In this document: piece after piece, positions 7,527 to 18,431 of the stretch | Layout: the number at the start of each line of letters is the position of its first letter | How positions within the stretch are numbered: the first letter of the stretch is position 1 | From: Prorocentrum cordatum | Taxonomy: Eukaryota; Sar; Dinophyceae; Prorocentrales; Prorocentraceae | Assembly (NCBI GenBank): GCA_963575745.1 | Contig: CAUYUJ010000720.1 | Coordinates: 37,501 to 101,500 of the forward strand | Direction of reading: 5' to 3' | DNA: 64,000 bases | Translations under genes and position numbers: made by a program | The notes under the pieces: model-generated | What the model saw: the letters and a program-made list of their open reading frames with translations, nothing else | What the model was told of the DNA's origin: nothing | The model's database searches: none

Positions 7527-10500
7527 GCACACGCACACGACGCACACGACGCACACGACGCACACGACGCACACGACGCACACGACGCACACGACGCACA
7601 CGACGCACACGACGCAGACGCACACGCAGACGCACACGCACACGCGCACGCGCACGCACACGCACACGCGCACGCAAACGCACACGCACACGCACACGCA
7701 CACGCACAAGCACACGCACACGCACACGCACCCACGCACACGCACACGCACACACACACACCCACACGCACGCACGCACGCACGCACGCACATCCACACA
7801 CCCACACACACACACACCCACACACACACCCACGCACACCCACACACATCCACACCCGCGCCACCCACACACACCCACAACTACAACCACACACAACACA
7901 CACACCCGCGCACAAGCACACACCAGACAGCACCGCACCGACGCCGGAAACGACCCACCCACGCACACACCGCACACACAGCCCACACACCCCTAACACA
8001 CCCCTCACACACCACACACATACACACTCCACACACACCCTCACACACCCCACGCACAAACACCCCCCCCACCCACACACCACACCCACACGACATAATC
8101 CCCCCACACGACCCACACACACCCGACACCCACAACATACACACCCAACACAACACACCACAACCCACACACTAAAGGTCCACCACACACCCACACACGA
8201 CACCACAACACACAGACCCACACACACACCACACACACCCACACACACACACACACCCACGTACACACCCCCACACCCCCACACCCCCACACCCCCACAC
8301 CCCCACACCCCCACACCCCCACACACCCCCAACCCCACATCCCCACACCCCAGCGCACGCGCACGCGCACGCGCACACGCACCCGCACCGCGCGCGCACG
8401 CGCACGCGCACACGCGCACACGCGCACACGCGCACACGCGCACACGCGCACACGCGCACGCGCTCACGCGCGCACGCGTGCACGCGCGTACACCCGCACA
8501 CGCGCACACGCACACGCGCGCGCACGCGCACACGCGCACACGCGCACACGCGCACACGCGCACACGCGCACACCCGCACACACCCACACACACCCACACA
8601 CGCACACACGCACACACGCACACACGCACACACGCACACACGCACACACGCACACGCGCACACGCGCACACGGCAACGCACACACGCCAGAGGCACACGC
8701 ACACACGCACACACGCACACACGAACACACGCACACACGCACACACGCACACACGCACAACACGCTCACACACGCACGCACGCACGCGCACACGCACACG
8801 CACACACGCACATTACGCACCACGCGCACACACGCAAATTTTACGCACACACGCGCACACGGCCACACGCAAACACCACACACACACACGCACCACACAC
8901 GTACACACGCACCACATTGCACACGTGCACACGCGCACAACGCACACGCGCACCCCCCACGCACACACCACGCACAAACGCAACAACGCACACACGCACA
9001 CGCACACGCGCACACACGCACACACGCACACGCACACACGCACACGAACACACACACACACACGCACGCACACGCACACGCACACGCACACGCACACGCA
9101 CACGCACACGCACACGCACACGCACACGCACACGCACACGCACACGCACACGCACACGCACACGCACACGCACACGCACACGCACACGCACACGCACACG
9201 CAAACGCACACGCACACGCACACGCACACGCACACGCACACGCACACGCACACGCACACGCACACGCACACGCACACGCACACGCACACGCACACTCACA
9301 CGCACACGCACACGCACACTCACACGCACACGCACACGCACACGCACACGCACACGCACACGCACACGCACACGCACACGCACACGCACACGCACACGCA
9401 CACGCACACGCACACGCACACGCACACGCACACGCACACGCACACGCACACGCACACGCACACGCACACGCACAGGCGCACACGCACACGCACGCACACG
9501 CACACGCACACGCACACGCACGCGCACGCGCACACGCACACGCACACGCACACGCACACGCACACGCACACGCACACGCACACGCACACGCACACGCACA
9601 CGCACACGCACACGCACACGCACACGCACACGCACACGCACACGCACACGCACACGCACACGCACACGCACTCGCACACGCACACGCACACGCACACGCA
9701 CACGCACACGCACACGCACACGCACACGCACACGCACACGCACACGCACACGCACACGCACACGCACACGCGCACGCGCACGCGCACGCGCACGCACACG
9801 CACACGCACACGCACACGCACACGCACACGCACACGCACACGCACACGCACACGCACACGCACACGCACACGCACACGCGCACGCGCACGCGCACGCGCA
9901 CGCGCACGCGCACGCGCACGCGCACGCGCACGCGCACGCGCACGCGCACGCGCACGCGCACGCGCACGCGCACGCGCACGCGCACGCGCACGCGCACGCG
10001 CACGCGCACGCGCACGCGCACGCGCACGCGCACGCGCACGCACGCACGCACGCACACGCACACACACACGCACACACACACACCACTCACACAAGCGCGC
10101 CATCTTCACAGGCACATGCACACGCACACGTCGGCAACGCACGCACACAGACACACACCACGCACACCGCACAAACACACACCACATAACAGACACGCAT
10201 TCCACCGCCAGCTTCGTTTTCCACCTCATTTGTTTCTCGTTTTCCGCTCTTGTCCCGTTCCACGTCTTTCTCCTTTTTTCCCCGATTCCTTTCTCGCCTA
10301 CACGGACAAACATTACCCCGCGCACGCGCATCCCCCCCGTTCCCGTCGTTCCCAGGCAGAGCCACCCCAGCACCCCCCCCAGAGGCTGAAGCTCAGCCTC
10401 GAGGCTGTTGCTGAGGCTCCTTCAAACTCACACGCCACGGAGACCCCCCTTCCCCTCCCCCACGCCATCGGAACCAACGCAACCGGACCCCCCCCCCACA

Positions 10501-10856
10501 CCCTCTTCCCCCAATTCCCCCTGTCCACAGGAGGGGCGGGGGACCAGACACCCCCAACGCCACTGAAACCAACGCTACACCGGACCCCCCCCTCCCCCTA
10601 CCCCATCAGAGCCACCCCAGCCACCGGACCCCTCCGTCTCCCCCCAATTCCCCTTGTCCACAGGCGGGACGGGGGACCGCATCCCCCCCATCCCCTCCCG
10701 CGCCACCGGAACCCACGCCGCCGGAACCCTCCCCCCCCGTCCCCCCCCCCCTACCCTGGCAGAGCCACCCAGTCACCTCCTCCCCCTCGCACGCACACGC
10801 CAGATCGGCGGATTTCCTGGCGCAGAATCCGCCTGAAGGAGGACATGCCCGACCCA
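6989..10856. mobile_element. TIR element family C, copy 2, containing the CACACG array
   Basis: The left end (TTAGTCGGGCGTGCCCTTCT, then ACAGGAGGACTATTCAAAAA) and right end (AATCCGCCTGAAGGAGGACA, then TGCCCGACCCA) are the two termini of family C, in correct inverted orientation but 3.87 kb apart instead of ~160 bp. The flanks GTGGAGACT and GTGGGGAGT may be an eroded target duplication. The interior holds about 2.9 kb of CACACG-type repeat and about 750 bp of C-rich sequence. Either the array expanded inside the element or other DNA was inserted into it. Confidence 0.65.
7160..10095. repeat. 2.9 kb CACACG/CACGCG alternating purine-pyrimidine array
   Basis: The sub-blocks differ: mixed CACACGCA words (7160-7540), a run of about eight 9-mers CACACGACG (7540-7615), C-rich CACACCCC words (7790-8340), long CACACG hexamer runs (9060-9880) and nearly pure CACGCG (9880-10045). 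All six frames are open for long distances (His-Thr, Arg-Thr, Ala-His, Val-Cys). These are not genes. Most of the tract alternates pyrimidine and purine, the pattern that favours Z-DNA. Confidence 0.97.
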
Positions 10857-10859
10857 AGT

Positions 10860-11280
10860 GGGGAGTCAGGGTTCACAGCGCGAGCGTGCCTGGGACCCCC
10901 CCCGCCCCGTGCGCGCCGCCAGCGCGCGGCCGCGCAGGCGATCCCCCGGCGGGCCACGGGCGCAGCGGCCAGAGCCCCCTCGCCTCCCGAGGCGCGGCGG
11001 GCGCCGCGGCGGGCGCTGCGCGCTCGAGGAAGAGCAGACGGCATACAGTGGAGACCCATGCTTTGAGCAGGGCTGAGGGTCAGAGAGCGCCGTCCTCTGA
11101 CCATAAAAGGGACGTCAAGGTGGTCAACCGCATCGCTGGTTGAGCCGACGAAGGCGTGCAACCTCCAGCCATTCGCTTATCTCCAAGGTTTTTGCTTCAC
11201 GCCAAGTGTGGTACATCAGTTTCAGCTTGACCGAACAGGTTGGTTGCGCCGCTTGACGTCCGTTTAGGGTGTTCCTCAGC
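10860..11280. other. GC-rich stretch, no gene recognised
   Basis: All frames are open through much of 10880-11040, rich in Ala, Arg and Pro, with no recognisable domain. TACAGTGGAGACCCATGC near 11043 resembles the left flank of element R. Confidence 0.35.
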
Positions 11281-11283
11281 CCT

Positions 11284-11420
11284 ACTCAACCCATGCCAAG
11301 AAACACCCTGCTTGCCTCCAGGGTGCCTTGGGTTTCTTGGGTGTCGTTGGTTGTTTCTATGTAGTGCGTGCCGTTCCCACACCAAAGTCAATGGACCTCC
11401 TGGGGTCTCAGGGTTGGGTC
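11284..11420. mobile_element. dispersed element R, copy 2
   Basis: It has CCCATGCCAAGAAACACCCT, GCCTCCAGGGTGCCTTGG, GTTCCCACACCAAAGTCAAT and GGACCTCCTGGGGTCTCAG, in the same order as in copies 1 and 3. Confidence 0.8.
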
Positions 11421-11454
11421 TCTTGTGGAAGGTCTCTTGCGGACTGGCTTCCGC

Positions 11455-11575
11455 TGTAGGCTGAACTTGTCGGAGTTCCGCGCGGATTTTTTGGATCGGC
11501 GGTTGACCACCCCTGGCGGCGCCTCCAGCGCCGCCCCTGGCGTGCTCCGCGCGCCAGGGAGGTGGGGCCCAGCGC
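11455..11575. mobile_element. foldback element family D, copy 2 (right arm missing)
   Basis: The left arm GTCGGAGTTCCGCGCGGATT and the core TGGCGGCGCCTCCAGCGCCG, CGCGCCAGGGAGG are present. The right arm is replaced by the GGA-rich tract that follows. Confidence 0.7.
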
Positions 11576-11582
11576 TGCCAGA

Positions 11583-11812
11583 AATGTGGGTGGGAGTGGG
11601 GAGGGAGGGAGGGAGGTGGGAGGGAGGGAGGGAGGGAGGGAGGAGGGGAGGAGGAGGAGAGGAGGAGGAGGAGAGGAGGAGGAGGAGGAGGGGAGGAGGA
11701 GGAGGAGGAGGAGGAGGAGGAGGAGGAGGAAGAGGAGGAGGAGGAGGAGGAGGAGGAGGAAGAGGAGGAGGAGGACGAGGAGGAGGAAGAGAAGGAGGAG
11801 GATCAAAACGGG
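11583..11812. repeat. GGA/GGGA purine array
   Basis: GGGA tetramers grade into GAG triplets. All purine on the plus strand. Confidence 0.97.
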
Positions 11813-11990
11813 CGGGCGGGCGGGAGGGAAGGACGCGCGGACCTCCGAAGAGGTTTTGTTCATGCAGCTGTTTGTTCCTCCACCCGCCGCGCCCGGACGC
11901 ACCCGCCGCGGCTGTGTGGCCCGTTCCATACGTACGCCTGCTACTGGGGGGGCAGGCGCGTGGGGGCCGGGGTCCGTGAAGGGCAAACAT

Positions 11991-12152
11991 CAGGAGGGGA
12001 AGAAACACACAGACACAACTAATCCTCGATTCCCAAGAAAATATGGCAAAATATGGGAATTGGACGGGAAGACAAAAACCCAGAAAATATACGAAATATG
12101 GGGAATCTTTTTATTTGTGTGTATTTATTTGTGTGTCCTGGGGCCCCTTCAA
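11991..12152. mobile_element. dispersed element G, copy 1
   Basis: It runs from AGGAGGGGAAGAAACACACA through AATATGGCAAAATATGGGAA to ATTTGTGTGTCCTGGGGCCC. The ACACACA and TGTGTGT ends are partly complementary. Two further copies lie at 13486 and 25823, all in the same orientation. Confidence 0.85.
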
Positions 12153-12239
12153 AACAGAAGGACACAGATTTTCGGAGAAGGCTGGCGGTCTGGGGCATCA
12201 GCTTTCGAAGGGATCCCCCGGGAGCCAAAAAACAAGTGG

Positions 12240-12393
12240 GCGACGAGCAGAAACGGGTCCAGTGGCGCCAACATTCGCGCGTGGCGTAAGCGCGCCCTCG
12301 CTTTGGGTGTGGCGTGCCGCGCGGGCGGCCCGCGCAAGCCACCGCGTGAGGGCACCACGTCATCTCGCGTAAGACCCGTTTTCTGCTCGTCGC
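12240..12393. mobile_element. dispersed element I, copy 2, with TIRs
   Basis: The ends CGACGAGCAGAAACGGGTC and GACCCGTTTTCTGCTCGTCG pair with one mismatch. The interior has GTGGCGTGCCGCGCGGGCGG. This is the most complete copy of family I. Confidence 0.82.
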
Positions 12394-12461
12394 TCAAACG
12401 ATGAACGTGGCCCCGAAGCAGGAGCATCCAAGGAAATGAGTTTGCCGTTGCCTGGCCTCCA

Positions 12462-12636
12462 TCGGGCGACGAAATCTATACATATCCACTGCTCCCTGGC
12501 CAGGCCCATCCTGAACCCAGGAGCTGTGTATACGCCCTCCTGGCCAAACCAGGAGGGCGTGGCGTATACACAGCTGCTGTGTTCAGGATGGGTCTGGCCA
12601 GGGAGCAGTGGATATGTATAGATTGCGTCGCCCCAC
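12462..12636. mobile_element. long foldback element L, copy 1
   Basis: Two arms of about 80 bp, beginning GGGCGACGAAATCTATACAT and pairing with ATGTATAGATTGCGTCGCCC, are almost perfectly complementary around a short centre near 12550. CACTGCTCCCTGGCCAGGCC and CCTGAACCCAGGAGC lie in the left arm. Transcribed, it would form one long hairpin. Copies with other arm sequences but the same internal CTGGCCAGG and GGATGGGCC words lie at 22.6 kb and 28.6 kb. Confidence 0.88.
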
Positions 12637-12639
12637 TCC

Positions 12640-12925
12640 AAAAGGCCGACCCCCCATTATCAGGCGAAGGGCCCCCCAGGCCTCGCCCAGCGCGCCCGAC
12701 TCGGCGGCGCGCGGGAAGGGTGGTGGGTGCTCCTCAGCGCTCCCGCTCCGAGTCGATGTCGCTTTCGGCCGGCTCTTGGCTGCGCGCAGGAGGGGGGAGG
12801 GGGGAGGGGGGAAGGCTTTTCAGATGCACCCCCGCCTTCCAGAAGGCGCGGGCCTTGTCGGTAAATTTCAGGCCCGCGGCTTCCAGGAAGCAGCCTCCTG
12901 CTAAGAAGACTTCACTCCTTCCCCC
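12640..12925. other. no gene recognised
   Basis: GC-rich, with small CCTTCCAGAAGGCGCGGG-type palindromes near 12835. No coding assignment. Confidence 0.35.
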
Positions 12926-12930
12926 TACCC

Positions 12931-13090
12931 TTAGGTCGTGCGTGTCTCTCTACAGGAGGTATATTCAACAATTTGTTTTAAATAGTCAGGGGACGATTTT
13001 TTTTTTTGCTTTGCCTATTTTCGAGTATGTTTTTGGCTATTTCTACCTTTTCCTCCAGAATCCGCCTGTAGGAGGACGTGCCAGACTTAA
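12931..13090. mobile_element. TIR element family C, copy 3
   Basis: The ends are TTAGGTCGTGCGTGTCTCTC and GGAGGACGTGCCAGACTTAA, with internal ACAGGAGGTATATTCAACAA and CCAGAATCCGCCTGTAGG. The right end carries CTTAAC, close to the CTAAC of other copies. Confidence 0.8.
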
Positions 13091-13285
13091 CCCTGTCCCC
13101 CTCTGCGCGCCGCCCAGGCTCGATCCGACTCGATTCCGATGCTCCGTCGATCGGACGCGGCCCGGCGACCTGCACGGGGCACTCTGCTGTGTGCATCCCC
13201 GCGCCGCCGACAGCCGGCTCGACCTCGACGCCGCGCTGGTGCGGCCCGGCCCAGTCCGAGGCACGCTCCGATCCGATCCGATGTG

Positions 13286-13445
13286 GAGGCGATCGCAGGC
13301 ACGGATCGAGGGAGCGTAGATCAGCGACGGGTCCCGTTTCCAGGGGGAACTCTCGCGGCCGTCCGTCGCCGAACGAGGCGGCATGGGCCGCATTTTGGTG
13401 AGGGCACCTCTCCCGATCCGTGTCTGCGCGCCCCCGAGATGTATC
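13286..13445. mobile_element. dispersed element M, copy 1
   Basis: GCGATCGCAGGCACGGATCG, TAGATCAGCGACGGGTCCCG, GAACGAGGCGGCATGGGCCG and CTCTCCCGATCCGTG match the longer copy at 22360-22560. Upstream 13105-13285 has GATTCCGATGCTCC-like words related to the 41 kb repeat V. Confidence 0.75.
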
Positions 13446-13485
13446 GATTCGATGCTGGCGGTTCCCGCCTCAGGGGCAACGTTAG

Positions 13486-13650
13486 TCAGGAGGGGAAAAA
13501 ACACACAGACACAATTAATCGTCGATTCCTGTGAAAATTTTGGAAAATATGGGAAGTGGGGGGGAAGACAGAAACCCAGACAATATGGGAAAATATGGGG
13601 AATCTGTTTATTTGTGCGTATTTGTTTGTGTGTCCTGGGGCCCCTTCAGT
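13486..13650. mobile_element. dispersed element G, copy 2
   Basis: It runs from TCAGGAGGGGAAAAAACACA through GAAAATATGGGGAATCTGTT to GTGTGTCCTGGGGCCCCTTC. About 85-90% like copy 1. Confidence 0.85.
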
Positions 13651-14100
13651 TAGAGGGGTCTCGTCGGCGTCTTCGGCGGTGCTTCGTCGGTGCTCGGCGG
13701 CAGGCTCCCCGGCGTCCTCGTCGGCTCTCGGCGGTTTTTTGTCTGGCCTCGGGAGAGGCCCTCCGGCTGCGGCCGCGCCGCGCCTCGGCTCGGCGAGAGC
13801 GGCCCCGGGGGTGTCCCGAGCGTCCCGAACGGCCGCCAGGCACCCGAGCCACGGCCCGAGAACCAGGGGGCAGCATGATCGGGGGCGGAAAAGATGGGGG
13901 TGATGACTAGGGGGGGGGGATCTCATGGCGGGGGCCATGATATCTCCCCAGATTTTCGTGGCGCCTCTTCTCGTTTCATTACGTCCCTGGCGCCCCCGCT
14001 GGGCCGCGCACGTGCCGCCGGTCATGATTTGCACCCCCCCCTCTTGGACACCCCCCTCTTGGCCGCTCCCGAGAACCAGGGGGCATCATGGGGAGGGGAT
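13651..14100. other. no gene recognised
   Basis: GC-rich. A frame from 13690 to 13878 is open, but no family is recognised. GAGAACCAGGGGGCA occurs twice (13858, 14070), suggesting a short local duplication. Confidence 0.35.
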
Positions 14101-14109
14101 GGGCTCAAA

Positions 14110-14310
14110 GGGGGGATGCATCGACCCCCAATGGCCCACTGATCGCCGAGAGGGGCCCGGCCGATACCCCACAAGGTCGTCCAGGAGCCTGCGGATTCGC
14201 TGCCGGGGGCCTGTCGCCGATCCATCGGCGATGCACCGCCGATGCCAGCTCGATGTTAACCCCCCTGACCTGGTCGCCCCCCCTACCGTTGCCCCTCAGC
14301 TCTTCCTTCC
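14110..14310. mobile_element. dispersed element S, copy 3
   Basis: GGGGATGCATCGACCCCCAA, TGATCGCCGAGAGGGGCCCG, CGATCCATCGGCGATGCACC and CCTACCGTTGCCCCTCA are in the same order as in copy 2. Confidence 0.72.
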
Positions 14311-14356
14311 GATCTCGGGGGGGGAAGGGACCCAGACCCCCGACTTCGTAATTTTT

Positions 14357-14435
14357 CACGACGTCGACCCCCAGAGGTCTCGACCCTTTCCCTGGGGTCC
14401 TGCTTTTCGCCTGAGTCGTTTTTGACGGCCCCGAG
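14357..14435. mobile_element. dispersed block N, copy 1
   Basis: ACGTCGACCCCCAGAGGTCT, CGACCCTTTCCCTGGG and CCTGAGTCGTTTT recur in inverse orientation at 22553-22625. Confidence 0.7.
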
Positions 14436-14679
14436 GCCCGGTCAGGGCCCCCGGAGGCCGAATATCGTGAAAAACTCTCCTCGTGATTTTTTCACACCGC
14501 GAGGGGGTCTGGGGATGCTGATGCCGCGGGTGCTCTGAATCGGTCAGGAAAAAATGCCCTGCCACGTCCCCCGCCTCGTCGCTCCCGCGGCGGGGCTCGG
14601 CCCGGAGCTCTGGTCGGGGCGGGACCGTGGGCCCCTCGGGCGTCAGGTCCACGGAGGTGGGATGCGTGAGCTCGGGGGG

Positions 14680-14852
14680 TAAAACAGGGCTAGGATCGGG
14701 ATAAATCGCTCCAGAGCGTTCCGGAGCGCTCTCAGAGCGTTCCGGAACGCTCTGGAGCGGCCGCGGCGCCCAATACATCCTCCAAACCCGCCGATTCTCA
14801 GAGATTTCGAGCTATCCCGATCCGATTTTGTCCCGATCTTTGCGTCGTTTTA
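14680..14852. mobile_element. foldback-containing element O, copy 1
   Basis: It contains a strong hairpin built from GAGCGTTCCGGAACGCTC and GCTCCAGAGCG words, then CCAATACATCCTCCAAACCC and GATTTCGAGCTATCCCGATC. The ends GGATCGGGATAA and TCCCGATC are inverse. A nearly identical copy in opposite orientation lies at 24452-24640. Confidence 0.85.
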
Positions 14853-14947
14853 GGAAGCGGTGCCCCCATGCCTCTGCCTTTTTCTTCTTTCCCTTTCTTG
14901 GGCCTCATGGGCGGCCCTCGTCACCACCGCTGGATGCGCCTCGAGTT

Positions 14948-15158
14948 CCTGGTCAGGACGCACCCCAGGAGAGGTCCGGGGAGGAACTGTATCAGTACCT
15001 CTTGGTTTCCCCATGAACAGTGGGAAACCGATCCCAGCGCCCACATTTTCGGTTCCTGGTCAGAACGCACCCCAGGAGAGGTCTGGTGAGTAACGGTATC
15101 AGTGCCTTTTGGTTTCCCCATGCACAGTGGGAAACCGATCCCAGCGCCCACATTTACG
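14948..15158. repeat. 107 bp tandem duplication Q
   Basis: Two head-to-tail units start CCTGGTCAGGACGCACCCCA (14948) and CCTGGTCAGAACGCACCCCA (15055). Each contains GGTTTCCCCATG, ACAGTGGGAAACCGATCCCA and GCGCCCACATTT. A partial third copy is at 29370-29440. Confidence 0.9.
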
Positions 15159-16740
15159 GACTTTGCATGTCAGCATTTTGACGTTATGTCCGACATGGCA
15201 TTGAGCATTGACCGCGTGTCAGTACAAGGCGACGCTAAGTTCAAACGCCGATGAGCATAGCAGCAGCGCGCCGTTCGCATGGAGTTGTGCGGCGTTGTCA
15301 TTGGCTCACCGTCGAGCAGTTTCCGCTTGCAGTTTACACGTCATTCGACGGTCTTGTTGGTCTAAAGTTCTTCATGATGTGGGGGGCGGGGGGCGCTTTT
15401 CATGCGTTCAATACATGGGGGGTGGAGAAGGGTGCACCGTCTGTGCCCTCAAAGGGCCCCTTCTGGGGCCCTGGGGTCCAAAAGGGGCACGACCGGTGCA
15501 CGTTTCTCTCGCCCCACCCTCGTTGATCGCTCCCCATGGACTAGCCTCCAATCGCTCCCCTGGCGGGGCATGGCCCGGAGCTCTGGTCGGGGTGGGCCCC
15601 GGGAGGGGTCGGAAGATCGCCAGCGCGATGCGGGGCCCGATTCTCTCCGCGCCGACGTCGCCGCTGCAGCGCCCACGTCGCTGGTGCATCGCCGCTCCAT
15701 CGGCGATGTATCGGTGATGCCTCGGCGATGCGGCGTGATACGCGGACCATGGCTCCGACCCCATCTGAGAGGCCCCTAGTTTGGGGCAGGTTGTGAAAAA
15801 AGGCTCTGGTCTCGGGGGCCCCCAGACGGTGCGGTGACCACACCGCGTGGTGACTCAGTGGGGTTTGGGACTTGGGAGGCTTTCCGCGGGCCCCTCGGGC
15901 GCTTGAGCCATCCAGGGTCCCAGAGGCGCGCGGCGGCGGACCCTGCGGCGAGGAGCCCTTCTGGGGGATTCTCCGAGGTCGCCGCAAGGTCTGCCACCGC
16001 ACCGTTCTGTTGGGGGAGCGTTCGGCCCGAGCTCGCCTGGGGTCGGGTCTGCCCACGAGTTCTGGCGGGCACCCGTCCTGGGCTTCCACGGTCCCGTGTC
16101 CCTGGGATGTCTTGCCGCGGGAGCTCGCGCGAGGCTTTCAGCGTGGGCCTCGTCCTGTTCCTGACGGCCCCGTCGGGCCCGCCCGGGTCCCCCGAAGCCG
16201 ACTCGTACGGTTCTCGGAGAAAGGGCTGCCGTCTGAGGCAAGGCTGGACCTGAACGCTGTCTAGCTGGACTTCGGCTGTGTCTTGTGTTTCGCTGTGGCT
16301 CCTGCACGTCCACTTCGGCACCGCCTGATCCCCGGGCTTCGCCCTCTCCCGGCCGCGTGAGGCCCCGCCTTCTGCAGCCCTTTCTCTGCAAATTAATTCT
16401 GTGCGCGTCCCGCTTAGCTTTCAGCGGAAGAGGTTCGCTCTCGCCCTGCAGATCCAACATTGTTTTTCGTTGTGGCAGGGGGGCACAGGACAACGGGCAG
16501 CGCAAAACGAACAACAAAGCGAAAACAAAACGAAACACAACGTTTAGGTCCAGCCCTGGTCTGAGGAGGCAGCCCGTGGGCTCTGCGGAGCTCTCCCACA
16601 TCCTGCGCGGGGCGCCCTGTCAGCAGCCCCCGGGCCCCTCAGGAGGCCCACCGCCTTCTCCGAGAGCCGGGAGGGGCCAAAGAGGGGGGGGGGTAGGCAG
16701 ATGGGGGATATAGTTACGAACGTTGCGCGAACAAGAAACA
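15159..16740. other. 1.6 kb without a recognised gene
   Basis: 15630-15740 holds CATCGGCGATG-type short repeats. 14575-14625 and 15555-15605 share CGGCCCGGAGCTCTGGTCGGG-like words. 15780-16620 has long open frames on both strands, none recognised. If a gene is present, the frame at 15834-16253 or 15872-16264 on plus would be the first to test. Confidence 0.35.
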
Positions 16741-16749
16741 ACGGCACCA

Positions 16750-16915
16750 GCTTGAATTGTCGGAGCTGCGCGCGGATCTCCTGAATCCGCGCTGGATCCC
16801 CTTGCTGGCGCCTCCGGCGCCGCTTTGGCGCGCTCCGCGCGCCAGGGGGGGAAGGGGGGGGCCAGCGCAGATGTAAGAATCCCGCGCGGAGCTCCGAAAG
16901 CTTATGTTTATGACG
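16750..16915. mobile_element. foldback element family D, copy 3
   Basis: The left arm GTCGGAGCTGCGCGCGGATC and right arm GCGCGGAGCTCCGAAAGCTT are complementary and are followed by ATGTTTATGACG. Between them lies the GGCGCCTCCGGCGCCG core with GCGCCAGGGGGGG. Confidence 0.85.
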
Positions 16916-17109
16916 TCGCCACGTCCTCGAAACGGGGGGGGAGAGGAAGATATGCGAGCATTGCCGCTGTCGACCTCCGCCAGCCCACCAACCCTTTGCA
17001 TCCCCGTGCCCCCCGACCGTCCGTTCTCCCCCCTCCCCCGAGATAGGGCGGCCCTTCCTCGTGGGCTGCGATGAGCATGTCCGTGCCCACGGTCTTTCGG
17101 GCCAGGTCC

Positions 17110-17220
17110 CTGGGCCGCGACGCCGCGGATGGGGGGGACGTGTTTTTGCGGGCGTCCCGCGCGGAATTGCGACCGCGTGTCCACGGCATCGCGCCTCAGA
17201 GTCTGGCAGCGAGGGCGTGG
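17110..17220. repeat. dispersed repeat, copy 2
   Basis: GGCCGCGACGCCGCGGATGG, CCCGCGCGGAATTGCGACCG and CGTGTCCACGGCATCGC correspond to 2077-2195. The rest of 16916-17424 has no recognised gene. Confidence 0.5.
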
Positions 17221-17427
17221 CAATTGGTACGTGACCCCCTCGTCCACCCCTTCTGCGCGCCGCCAGCCCTGCAAGTTGGCGGGGGGCGCCTGTGCGAGCG
17301 CCGTCTGCACGGCATTTTGGCATTGTTTCTCGGCGGCGAGGCGCGTCCTTCGCGCGCGCTTGGAAAAGTGGCGGGACGCGTGTCCAGAGGGGGGAGAGGG
17401 TACGGGCGACGAGGTTGGCATACATGA

Positions 17428-17462
17428 GATATTGATGATGATGCTGATGATGATGATGATGC

Positions 17463-17522
<60 letters not shown>

Positions 17523-18020
17523 GGATGATGATGAGGATGAGGATGAGGATGAGGATGAGGATGAGGATGAGGATGAGGATGAGGATGAGGATGATGACGA
17601 TGAGGAGGATGATGATGATGCTGCTGCTGATGATGATGATGATGATGAGGAGGATTAGGAGGAGGAACATAATGAGGAGGAGGAGGAGGAAGCGGAGGAT
17701 GATGATGAGAAGGATGAGGAGGAAGAACATATTGAGGCGGAAGAGGAGGAGGGGGAGGAGGAGGAGGAGGAGGAGGAGGAGGAGGCATGAGAGGAGGGAG
17801 GAGAATGAGAAGGAGGATGAGGAGGAGGAGGAGGAGGAGGAGGAGGAGGAGGAGGAGGAAGAGGAGGAGGAGGAGGAGGAGGAGGGGAGAGGGAGGGGAG
17901 AGGAGGAGGAGAGTTAGAGGCGGGCAGGTGGCAGGTAGATGGGCAGGAGGGGAATGAGGAAGAGGAGGAGGAGGAGGAGGAGGAGGAGGAGGAGGAGGAG
18001 GAGGAGGAGGAGGAGGAGGA
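17428..18020. repeat. ATG/GAT array grading into a GAG array
   Basis: It begins with GATGATGCT and pure GAT triplets, then GAGGAT hexamers, then GAG triplets from about 17655. Long His/Pro/Leu/Ser frames on the minus strand and Met/Glu/Arg frames on the plus strand are artefacts. Confidence 0.96.
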
Positions 18021-18430
18021 GGGAGGATGATGATCAGGAGCGCAATGAGGTGGAGGAGGCGGCAGATATTGTTGGAGTTGCACGAGGAGGCAAGGTATAA
18101 GAACGATACAGCGCGGGAGCTGGAAGAGGAGGAGGAGGAGAAGGTGGAGGAGGATGAGCCCGAGGAGAACGAAGAGGAGGAAGAAGAGGAACAGTGCAAA
18201 CCCAATGCGCACCAACGATGATGCAACACATCCTCCCTCCAAGTGCCATCCTCATAGTTCACTATACGGACTAGTTTTCGTTGCGGGATATACCCCATTG
18301 GAAGACGACCGTCCGAGAATTCTGAACCGTACGAAACACCATTCCTGGGACGAATGCAAAGGTTCGCTACGTCAGGGATACGCAAACCCAGTGTTTTCAC
18401 TGGGATGCTTCAGGTTTGTGGTGTGCTAGT
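18021..18430. other. no gene recognised
   Basis: GAG triplets continue to about 18185. Then about 240 bp of lower-GC sequence shows no clear coding signal. Confidence 0.35.
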
Positions 18431-18431
18431 C

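Noticed and set aside
7089-11066. Very long open frames (up to 1325 codons) of His-Thr, Arg-Thr or Val-Cys repeats
   Set aside because: Produced on both strands by the stop-free CACACG array; no domain and no coding bias.
16544-18400. 618-codon minus-strand frame rich in Pro, Leu and His
   Set aside because: Driven by GAT and GAG arrays; equally long frames exist on the other strand.
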